A program made the translations under genes and the position numbers. From NCBI RefSeq assembly GCF_030908385.1, contig NZ_CP133091.1:3219501-3283500 (forward strand): a stretch of DNA of 64,000 nt. The letters are read 5' to 3'. The notes beneath the pieces are model-generated. The model was not told the origin of the DNA. It searched no databases and saw nothing but the letters and a program-made list of their open reading frames with translations. Shown here piece by piece: positions 10,801 to 17,512 of the stretch. The first letter of the stretch is position 1. The number at the start of each line of letters is the position of its first letter. The stretch comes from Mangrovimonas sp. YM274. GTDB lineage: Bacteria; Bacteroidota; Bacteroidia; Flavobacteriales; Flavobacteriaceae.

Positions 10801-12149
10801 GCTTCGGTGTCGGGAGGTGTTAAAGTCGTGACTTCCAATGGCGCACTTGGCAATGAAGCATTAGTAGCTGCATCCAAAGCCGTTACCGTAAAATTATAGG
10901 AAGTCGCTGCCGTCAGCCCCGTTATATCAAAAGTCAGAGTACCTCCACTGAAACCAAGGCTGTTGCCATCTTGGAACACTTCATAATCCACAACACCCAC
11001 ATTGTCTGTGGAAGCCAACCAATTTAGAGTTACTCCCGTTTCGGTAAGATTTGTAGCATTCAATCCCGTAGGTACGGATGGCGCTTCGGTGTCGGGAGGC
11101 GCTAAAGTCGTGACTTCCAACGGTGCACTTAGCAATGAGGCATTAGTAGCTGCATCCAAAGCCGTTACCGTAAAATTATAGGAAGTCGCTGCCGTCAGTC
11201 CCGTTATATCAAAAGTCAGAGTACCTCCAGTGAATCCAAGACTGTTGCCATCTTGGAACACTTCATAATCCACAACACCCACATTGTCTGTGGAAGCCAA
11301 CCAATTTAGGGTTACTCCTGTTTCAGTAAGGTTTGTAGTATTCAATCCCGTAGGTACGGATGGCGCTTCGGTGTCTGTTGGGCTTAATGTCGTAATTTGC
11401 AAAACAGCACTTTCCGCTGAAGAATTTCCAAATCCATCAACGGCCACAACCGTAAAATCATAAGATGTATCAGAGTTCAAACCGGTAACATCAAAACTAA
11501 GTCCGCCCCCGCTAAAACCAACACTTTGCCCATCTTGAAACACTTCATAATCAACAACACCAATATTATCTGTTGCGGCAGTCCAATTAATAGTAACACC
11601 AGTTTCACCAAGATTTGTAGCATTTAACCCCAAAGGAACCGAGGGATTTTCATTATCAACTAATAGTATACTAACATTATCTATCACTACAGAATTCCCA
11701 ACTTCGGCTCCAGACCAAGGAGCTGCATATATTCTTATAATAGGGTTTGCATTGGTAGCTACTACAGTCCAAGTATATTCTGTCCAATTGGCCGTTGTCA
11801 CAAGTGTTGTAGCAAACCCATTTAAACCAAACCAATTTGCAAATGCAGGTTGAAAACTCGTTGGTCCTAAACGCGCCCATATACTAATTTGATACGTTTC
11901 CCCTACAATAGCATTGAAGGCATAATTTCCTTCCTTCCCTGAACCGTTTGTAGTTGTAGCCGCAATACTTACAGCAAAGTTTCCTGAAAAGGGATTATCT
12001 GCAGTAGATGTAATATTTCCATTACCATTCCAGCCAGTAGTTGCATTTGCTTCGTTCAATATAGAAGCTGCATTGGCATCGTCGTGCAAGTTTTGACTTA
12101 ATAAAGAACATACAGACAAAAACATTAATAAAAAGCAAAATTTTTTCAT
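7857..12149 (-). CDS. Giant secreted protein: CBM-like domain, 12 FN3 repeats, coiled-coil tail domain
   Basis: 1430 aa. Signal peptide 1-19; residues 20-165 form a beta-sandwich like CBM4/9 domains (YQISIWARLG, VVIDNVSILL). Twelve fibronectin type III repeats of about 91 residues follow (about 168-1265), each starting with APS-P-GL and carrying STDNVGVVDYEVFQDG. The last 130 residues carry the NIGIGTTNTQGYRLAVAGN motif, a YRLPSLLEVETHI segment and a terminal coiled coil. This is the tail module, resembling phage tail-fibre or endosialidase-chaperone ends, seen on many flavobacterial surface proteins. No classic T9SS sorting sequence is visible. A surface adhesin or matrix protein is likely. 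It is first in the tyrosinase unit. Confidence 0.85.
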   Translation of the reverse strand: MKKFCFLLMFLSVCSLLSQNLHDDANAASILNEANATTGWNGNGNITSTADNPFSGNFAVSIAATTTNGSGKEGNYAFNAIVGETYQISIWARLGPTSFQPAFANWFGLNGFATTLVTTANWTEYTWTVVATNANPIIRIYAAPWSGAEVGNSVVIDNVSILLVDNENPSVPLGLNATNLGETGVTINWTAATDNIGVVDYEVFQDGQSVGFSGGGLSFDVTGLNSDTSYDFTVVAVDGFGNSSAESAVLQITTLSPTDTEAPSVPTGLNTTNLTETGVTLNWLASTDNVGVVDYEVFQDGNSLGFTGGTLTFDITGLTAATSYNFTVTALDAATNASLLSAPLEVTTLAPPDTEAPSVPTGLNATNLTETGVTLNWLASTDNVGVVDYEVFQDGNSLGFSGGTLTFDITGLTAATSYNFTVTALDAATNASLPSAPLEVTTLTPPDTEAPSVPTGLNAINLTETGVTLNWLASTDNVDVVDYEVFQDGNSLGFSGGALTFDITGLTAATSYNFTVTALDAATNVSLPSTALEVTTLTPPDTEAPSAPTGLNATNLTETGFILNWLASTDNVGVVDYEVFQDGNSLGFSGGTLTFDITGLTAATTYNFTVTALDAATNVSLPSTALEVTTLTPPPDEEAPSVPLGLNATNITQTGATLNWQASTDNVGVVDYQIFQDGNLIGTSGGALTLGVTGLSSDTTYSFTVSAVDAASNVSAQSTALPVTTLNAPDIEAPSIPTGLSATNVSDTGVTLNWEASTDNVGVVDYEVFQDGVSIGLSEGALSFGIIGLTPETTYDFTVSAIDASDNASNQSAILQVTTLSPPDTEAPSIPTGLSATNVSDTGVTLNWEASTDNVGVVDYEVFQDGVSIGLSEGALSFGIIGLTPETTYDFTMSAIDASDNASNQSAILQVTTLSPPDTEAPSIPTGLSATNVSDTGLTLNWLASTDNVGVVDYEVFQDGVSIGLSEGALSFGITGLTPETTYDFTVSAIDASDNASNQSPILQVNTLSPPDTEAPTIPTGLSATNVSDTGLTLNWLASTDNVGVVDYEVFQNGVSIGLSEGALSFGIIGLTPETTYDFTVSAIDASDNASNQSAILQVTTLSPPDTEAPSIPTGLSATNVSDTGLTLNWEASTDNVGVVDYEVFQNGQSIGFSAGALTFNVSGLSGNTTYNFNLTAIDASDNVSNQSAVLQVTTLVPPDTEAPSVPTGLLATNVTDTALILNWGASTDNVGVVDYEIFQDGQSIGFSAGVITFVVTGLTAETSYGFSVAAIDAADNSSNPSTVLNVTTTSGIVDYTSINANLDTVDWTGRDLFATRNIGIGTTNTQGYRLAVAGNMIAEEVRVALQASWPDYVFDSSYRLPSLLEVETHIEENGHLINVPSASEVEQQGIGLGEMNAILLQKIEELTLYIIQQEKRIQELEKTVKRFEN
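8283..11652 (-). repeat. Tandem ~273-bp repeats encoding 12 FN3 domains
   Basis: Twelve in-frame copies of about 273-276 bp, all encoding FN3 domains. In reading order they fall into at least two sequence subgroups: units 2-5 (TGLNATNLTETG type) and units 7-11 (TGLSATNVSDTG type). Units 8 and 9 are nearly identical in DNA, for example around 8840-8990, 9140-9290 and 9680-9830. This points to recent duplication or gene conversion inside the gene. Confidence 0.9.
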
Positions 12150-12510
12150 AGCCTATGAGTGATTAAAAGGAACCAATACTCAGTTCATGAAGATAAATAC
12201 GCTATCAATCTTCGGTGCTATTAATCTGTGCTTAAGAAGTCTGTACTATATCTAAAGGAGGTACCTCTAAAGATACCGAAATTTGAGGTGTATTTAAAAT
12301 TAATACCTCCTATTTGACAAAAAAAACGACAAAATACAAATTAACGATACTTATATTACAATTTACTGATTTACAGATACTTATTGCGCTTAAGCGTATA
12401 CAGAAAAGCCTCTAATATAGAGGTAAATACCTTTCAACATTTACCAAGAGATATGTCGAAAGATCCTATTAAAATATTACATTAAAGCTTGAGTTCTACC
12501 TTTGGCAATA
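12150..12510. other. AT-rich intergenic region upstream of the FN3 gene
   Basis: About 360 nt without a supportable ORF, between the FN3 gene and the xyloglucan-locus terminator. It should hold the promoter of the minus-strand tyrosinase unit, but I see no good TAnnTTTG box. There is a perfect 10-bp palindrome GAGGTACCTC at 12258-12267. A second GAGGT (12285-12289) and ACCTC (12305-12309) pair follows, so ACCTC-type half-sites cluster here. They may be an operator; the evidence is weak. Confidence 0.3.
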
Positions 12511-12544
12511 AAAAAACCCACTTAAAAATCTATTCAAGTGGGTT
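12511..12544 (-). terminator. Terminator ending the xyloglucan locus
   Basis: AACCCACTT (12515-12523) pairs with AAGTGGGTT (12536-12544). On the minus strand the hairpin is followed by a T-run (complement of the A-run at 12511-12516). It lies 35 nt after the stop of the acetylesterase gene. Confidence 0.88.
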
Positions 12545-12578
12545 CTAAATTAATTTACTCTTAGGAATTGATAAAACC

Positions 12579-14531
12579 TTAATTCATTACTTCATAAGCA
12601 CCTTCTGCGGTAATGGTTTTCCAAGTATCCGATCTAAAAGGAGAAGCCGGAAACCCTTCTTCGTTATATAAATTACAATCTCCCGCATCATCTGCCCAAC
12701 CAAATCTTACGGCAATTGGACTAGATACCTTATCAGAATAAACAATTACCTTATTATCTTTTATAAAGGCTTTGGCATAGTGAAATTCCTGATCTTTCCC
12801 CGCGACTTCAAAACCTTTCACATATCCATACTTATCGGGCGTCATCAAACCACTTCCAATATTATCAAAGCTCACGACAACTTGATTTCCTTTAACTTCC
12901 ATTGCATTGTAAATTGGACTTTGCCATACAACATCCTCTTTATATACATTGTGCATAGCAATTGCAGCCAAACGCTTACCTACATCCTGCTTATTTGTGG
13001 GGTGAATATCCGTGGCAATACCAATATCTGTCGTCACACACATGGCTGTATTGGGAACGGTTTGTGCTGTGTAAGCCTGAGCTTCCCGTAACTCTGCCCA
13101 CGGACTTCCATTATTACTGTTTCCATTGAATTCGTTAAAGCTAGACAACTGTACAAAATAGAACGGAAACTCTCCTTGGCCCCATTGTTTTCTCCAATCA
13201 TTAATCATTAAAGGAAAACTCGTTTTATACTGAACTGCACGGCTCACATTGGCTTCTCCCTGATACCAAATAACACCTTGAAAACTATATGGAATCAAAG
13301 GGTTTACCATAGCATTGTACAATAAGGACGGATGATTGTTTGGTGAAAATTCATAGCGCACATCCACAACATTGAATTTCCACGGCCCAGCCAAAGAAAT
13401 ATCGGTATCTCCAATCGTTAATTTCAAATCTGATGCGGCTCCATAAATACCGCCGCCTCCAACATAATCGGTTACCTTTACAGCGATCACATTAGGACCT
13501 GCCTTAAGTATCCCCTTGGCAACGGAATACTTTCTGCTTAAATCGTACTGACCTGTAGTACCTACTTCAACACCGTTAACATAAGTAACATCAACATCAT
13601 CCACTTTTGCCAAATGCAAAATAAAAGGCTTGCCTGCCAAGTTTTCCGGCACAGTAAATGTTTTCCTGAACCAAACTACGCCATCCATATTTGGCAATTG
13701 TTGGTTTTCCCAAAGGCCGGGAATATTCATTACAGGCCAATTACTGTCATTAAAACCCTCTTCCATTACCGTTTGCAAAGCCTCTTCACTTAGCGTACCT
13801 CCTTGAATTGTTTCAATTTTCTTAGAAATAGCTGCCCTTTGTTCTTTAATAAGACCTTCTAAATCCAGATTTGGCAAACCAGCCATAAGTTTTCTAAATT
13901 CATCACTATTTGCCAGTCCCTCTTCACTAGTCCAAGTTTCTACACACGTACCACCCCATGTGGTATTGATTAAGCCAATAGGAACATTTAATTCCTGATA
14001 CAGTTTTTTTGCAAAGAAGAAGCCTACTGCTGTAAAATTGGCGACATCTTCTTTGTTTGAAATGGTCCAGGCTCCCTGCTTTAAATGAGATTTTGGTTGC
14101 GCACTCATATCCTGAGCTACCAAAAACTGTCTGATTTTTGGATAGTCGGCGTCATTCATTTCCTGTTCGGCATTGGTAACACCACTCACAGCAAACTCCA
14201 TATTGGACTGCCCGCTGCAAATCCATACTTCTCCAACTAAAATGTTTTTAATTTGAATGGTATTCTTACCCTTAATAGTCATTGTGAATGGCCCTCCAGC
14301 TTTTTCCGCTTTCAATTCCAAAGACCATTTTCCATCTTTGTCCGCTTTGGTTTTAACTTTTTGTCCGTTAAATGAGACCTCTATTTTTTCATTGGCATCA
14401 GCCCACCCCCAAACAGGAATAGGCTTGTTGCGTTGCAAGACCATATCATCTGCAAACAGTAAAGGCATTTCAACCTTGGCATAACCAAAAATGCCCAACA
14501 ATAAAATAAAAGGCAATACAAACTTTTTCAT
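12579..14531 (-). CDS. SASA-type carbohydrate O-acetylesterase (CE20-like)
   Basis: 650 aa with a Sec signal peptide (1-18) and no lipobox, so probably periplasmic. The SGNH-type block CSGQSNMEF contains the nucleophile S109; WYQGEANVSRA is the second block, and D508/H510 in TDIHPTNKQD complete the site. A GH2-like jelly-roll is inserted at about 255-375. This layout is that of sialate-O-acetylesterase-like proteins. Xyloglucan acetylesterases of family CE20, as known from Xanthomonas, share it. As the last gene of a xyloglucan locus it most likely deacetylates xyloglucan oligosaccharides. It lies 9 nt after the GH29 gene. Confidence 0.8.
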   Translation of the reverse strand: MKKFVLPFILLLGIFGYAKVEMPLLFADDMVLQRNKPIPVWGWADANEKIEVSFNGQKVKTKADKDGKWSLELKAEKAGGPFTMTIKGKNTIQIKNILVGEVWICSGQSNMEFAVSGVTNAEQEMNDADYPKIRQFLVAQDMSAQPKSHLKQGAWTISNKEDVANFTAVGFFFAKKLYQELNVPIGLINTTWGGTCVETWTSEEGLANSDEFRKLMAGLPNLDLEGLIKEQRAAISKKIETIQGGTLSEEALQTVMEEGFNDSNWPVMNIPGLWENQQLPNMDGVVWFRKTFTVPENLAGKPFILHLAKVDDVDVTYVNGVEVGTTGQYDLSRKYSVAKGILKAGPNVIAVKVTDYVGGGGIYGAASDLKLTIGDTDISLAGPWKFNVVDVRYEFSPNNHPSLLYNAMVNPLIPYSFQGVIWYQGEANVSRAVQYKTSFPLMINDWRKQWGQGEFPFYFVQLSSFNEFNGNSNNGSPWAELREAQAYTAQTVPNTAMCVTTDIGIATDIHPTNKQDVGKRLAAIAMHNVYKEDVVWQSPIYNAMEVKGNQVVVSFDNIGSGLMTPDKYGYVKGFEVAGKDQEFHYAKAFIKDNKVIVYSDKVSSPIAVRFGWADDAGDCNLYNEEGFPASPFRSDTWKTITAEGAYEVMN

Positions 14532-14540
14532 GTTCCGTTA

Positions 14541-16070
14541 TTATTTTTTAGTTTCAATTTTAATTACAAATGCTTTGTCATCGATGGTTTGACTTGGTGT
14601 GATCAATTTCAGGCCTTCGGTTTCAAGTGAAAAAGGAATATCTTGATGCCATCCTAAAATGCTCAATTTTTCAATAGAAAGTCCATCCTCTTCCAGCACG
14701 TTTGACGTTACAGATGTCAATGTAATCGGTGTATCATTACCGGGCCAGCCCAATACAATGGCATAGATGGTATTCCCTTTTTTGGTGTACCTCACATCTT
14801 GAGCTATGTAAGTTAATTTGTCCAAAAACATCCCTGATTTCTCCTGCTTGGTTGGTCCTTCCCCGAACACTTTCCACGTTGAAGATCCATAAATTGCTTC
14901 TCCGTTGGTGTTCAGCCAATCCCCAATAGTCAATAAAATTTGTTGTTGGTTTTCTGGAATAATTCCGTTTTCCATTGGAGAAACGTTCAACATCATCGCG
15001 CCATTTTTACTCACAATATCCGCTAACAAATCAATGATTTCATCGGCAGTTTTCAATCCCAAATCATGGGTATAACTCCAACTGCCTACAGACACGGTTT
15101 CATCGGTTAACCAATAATCTTCGGTAATCTTGTTCATACGCCCTTTTTCAAAGTCCTCCACACTCACCGATTTTGGTAATTCTCCTTCTTTATGCGTAAT
15201 GACCACTTCTTGGTTACGCGCTAAGGATTGATTAATATAATAAGCCGCAAATTCTTCTTTGTAGGTATCAGGAATTTTATCCAATTTCCCATCAAAATAA
15301 ATTAAATCCGGATGGTAGTTGTCAATCACTTCTTTTAATTCTGCCAACCAATTGCTGTAAAACACCTCTTTTTCAATGTTCCCATATAGAATACTCAACT
15401 CAGGATCTTTAGAGGCTGTTGGCATTTTTGGATTGTATGGAAAGTACGAAGTGTCATCCAACCATTTTGTAGAATCCTGTTGAAAAATCTGCAAGTTTCT
15501 AGCCTTATGGAACGAGGTGACAAACTTCATTCCCTTCCCGTGGATAGCTTCACCTAGTTCTCCAACAATATCGCGACGCGGCCCTTTGTCCATAGAATTC
15601 CACGGATTGGTTTCACTGTCCCAATTGGACCAACCATCATGGTGCTCGGCTACGATTCCAGCGAATTTAGCTCCTGACTTTTGGAACAAATCGGCCCAAG
15701 CTTCGGCATCAAATTGTTCAGCCTTAAACATGGGCACAAAATCATGGTATCCAAATTCTGAAGGCTCTCCATAAGTTTCCACATGGTGTTTGTTTTCAAC
15801 ACTACCTTCTACGTGCATCAATCTAGGATACCAATCGTTGGCAAATGCCGGTACAGACAACACGCCCCAATGGGCATAAATCCCAAACTTCGCCTCACGA
15901 AACCATTCTGGAGCTTCTTGGTAGGCTGCCAAGGAATCCCAATTAGCTGCGTAGCGAGGCGTGGAAGCTTCCTCATTTTGAGGTTCCTTTTTACTGTTGT
16001 TACATGCTGAAAACACAAAGATAAGCACCAAAAGGCTGATGCTTATCTTTGTTAATCTATTGCTATTCAT
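14541..16070 (-). CDS. GH29 alpha-L-fucosidase lipoprotein
   Basis: 509 aa with a lipobox (VFSAC, C23). GH29 core: WFREAKFGIYAHWG (about 56-69), the EHHDGWSNWDS loop (about 142-152) and the nucleophile motif LIYFDGKLD with D260. A beta-sandwich C-terminal domain follows residue 380. The residues after Cys are NNSKKE, without an acidic surface-export signal, so a periplasmic site is likely. It should remove fucose from galactosyl side chains of imported xyloglucan pieces. It lies 9 nt after the GH5 gene and 9 nt before the esterase gene. Confidence 0.88.
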   Translation of the reverse strand: MNSNRLTKISISLLVLIFVFSACNNSKKEPQNEEASTPRYAANWDSLAAYQEAPEWFREAKFGIYAHWGVLSVPAFANDWYPRLMHVEGSVENKHHVETYGEPSEFGYHDFVPMFKAEQFDAEAWADLFQKSGAKFAGIVAEHHDGWSNWDSETNPWNSMDKGPRRDIVGELGEAIHGKGMKFVTSFHKARNLQIFQQDSTKWLDDTSYFPYNPKMPTASKDPELSILYGNIEKEVFYSNWLAELKEVIDNYHPDLIYFDGKLDKIPDTYKEEFAAYYINQSLARNQEVVITHKEGELPKSVSVEDFEKGRMNKITEDYWLTDETVSVGSWSYTHDLGLKTADEIIDLLADIVSKNGAMMLNVSPMENGIIPENQQQILLTIGDWLNTNGEAIYGSSTWKVFGEGPTKQEKSGMFLDKLTYIAQDVRYTKKGNTIYAIVLGWPGNDTPITLTSVTSNVLEEDGLSIEKLSILGWHQDIPFSLETEGLKLITPSQTIDDKAFVIKIETKK

Positions 16071-16079
16071 TGTTATCGT

Positions 16080-17495
16080 TTAATTATTGATAGCAGCATC
16101 AATGATGTCTGGGAAGTACTCTTCGCCGGTATTCCTATTGAACAATCCCATTTGGTGATTATCGGGGTAACCATTATCCCAAATTACAGGTACCATGCCA
16201 TGGTTTAAGGCCGATTCTGTAGTTTTTTGGTAATAGTAAGCTCTGTACACTTCAGCCCCTTCTACTTCGCCTCTATAGCTTGCACCATACTCACCTAAAA
16301 TAACCCCAATGCCTTGGTTCACAAAATTTGTTTCCATTTTGGCAAATTGGGTTTCTAACCAATCTTCATCACCCCATCCAGATGTTGCTGAAGGATCTGT
16401 AGCAATTGCTCCCCACTGCCAAGCATTGTCATTACTTACTTCCAAAGTAAATTGATATGGGTCATAATAATGAACTTCCATCAACATTCTATTGGCCACT
16501 GTATCTTCTGGAACTACCGCAAAATTAACAGTGTGATCTATATTGGTATTGAAGCCTTGAACCGTTAGGTAACGGTAAGCATTTCTCCCTCCTGTAGCTC
16601 TTACCGCAGAAATAAAAGTTTGGTTAAAGCTATTTTGAACCGTATAATATTCTTCAGTCGGCGTTCCATAATCACCTTCTACCATTACCTCATTAGACCC
16701 AGCAAATATCAAATGGTAATCATAATCTCTAAAATGCATAGCGATTTGTCTCCAAATTTTAGACAATTTATCATTCACAAAAGCTTGTTGATCATAAGTT
16801 GGCTGCATCCAACCTCCATCCCAGTGGTTATTTACAATTGCAAACATATCATTAGACAGCACATAGTTCACCACTTCTTCAACTCTCGTGAGTCCTTCTT
16901 CACTAATAGTATAACAACCATTATCTTCTTCAATGTAATTAGTCCATGCTACAGGAATTCTAACGGTATTAAAACCCGCAGCCTTTACAGCATCTATTAA
17001 ATCTTGGTTAATCTCCGGATTACCCCAAGCAGTCTCTCCTCCAATAGATTCCAAGGAATTTCCAACATTCCAACCTACTCCCATAATCTCTGTTAATTGT
17101 ACAGAAGTATAATCACTCATTTCACTTGGGTCTGCTTCAATAGCTCCCTCCTGAAAAACTTGGATTTCATGAGTTGTTTCAGCTGTATAAACAGTAACCA
17201 CTGCAGTACGCTCGGTTCCCATCTCTGGAGCTGTAATAATGATGCTTCCATTTCCAGCTCCTGATGTGCTCGAAAAAGTTAACCAATCTGCCTCTGAACT
17301 TACACCCCAAGTAATATAAGGAGAAGCCGTTACATTAAAAGTTGCTTGCCCACCACAATCAGAAAAATTTAAATCATTGATATCAACAGAAAATGTTCCA
17401 TTTCCGTAATTGTCATCATCCTCATTGCATGACGCAAATCCGATCATTAATACGAACAAAGCCGTAATTTTTAGAATGCTATTAATTGCTTTCAT
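16080..17495 (-). CDS. BACON-GH5 endo-xyloglucanase (GH5_4-like), surface lipoprotein
   Basis: 471 aa. The lipobox Cys C23 is followed by NEDDD, a typical Bacteroidota surface-export signal. A BACON domain spans about 35-118 (ADWLTFSSTSGAGNG, IQVFQEG). The GH5 catalytic domain spans about 125-470, with GWNVGNSLE, acid/base E269 in FAGSNEV and nucleophile E402 in VILGEYG. The architecture equals that of the Bacteroides ovatus xyloglucanase BoGH5A. It probably makes the first backbone cuts at the cell surface. Other beta-glucans cannot be ruled out, but the GH31/GH2/GH29 neighbours support xyloglucan. Confidence 0.88.
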   Translation of the reverse strand: MKAINSILKITALFVLMIGFASCNEDDDNYGNGTFSVDINDLNFSDCGGQATFNVTASPYITWGVSSEADWLTFSSTSGAGNGSIIITAPEMGTERTAVVTVYTAETTHEIQVFQEGAIEADPSEMSDYTSVQLTEIMGVGWNVGNSLESIGGETAWGNPEINQDLIDAVKAAGFNTVRIPVAWTNYIEEDNGCYTISEEGLTRVEEVVNYVLSNDMFAIVNNHWDGGWMQPTYDQQAFVNDKLSKIWRQIAMHFRDYDYHLIFAGSNEVMVEGDYGTPTEEYYTVQNSFNQTFISAVRATGGRNAYRYLTVQGFNTNIDHTVNFAVVPEDTVANRMLMEVHYYDPYQFTLEVSNDNAWQWGAIATDPSATSGWGDEDWLETQFAKMETNFVNQGIGVILGEYGASYRGEVEGAEVYRAYYYQKTTESALNHGMVPVIWDNGYPDNHQMGLFNRNTGEEYFPDIIDAAINN

Positions 17496-17512
17496 AACCT
17501 ATTTTTTGAATG

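Noticed and set aside
8283-11652. Regular repeats considered as a CRISPR array or satellite
   Set aside because: Units are about 273 bp, in frame and encode FN3 domains; there are no spacers and no cas genes.
12579-14531. Sialic acid metabolism suggested by the sialate O-acetylesterase family name
   Set aside because: No sialidase, sialate lyase or transporter is nearby; all neighbours fit xyloglucan.
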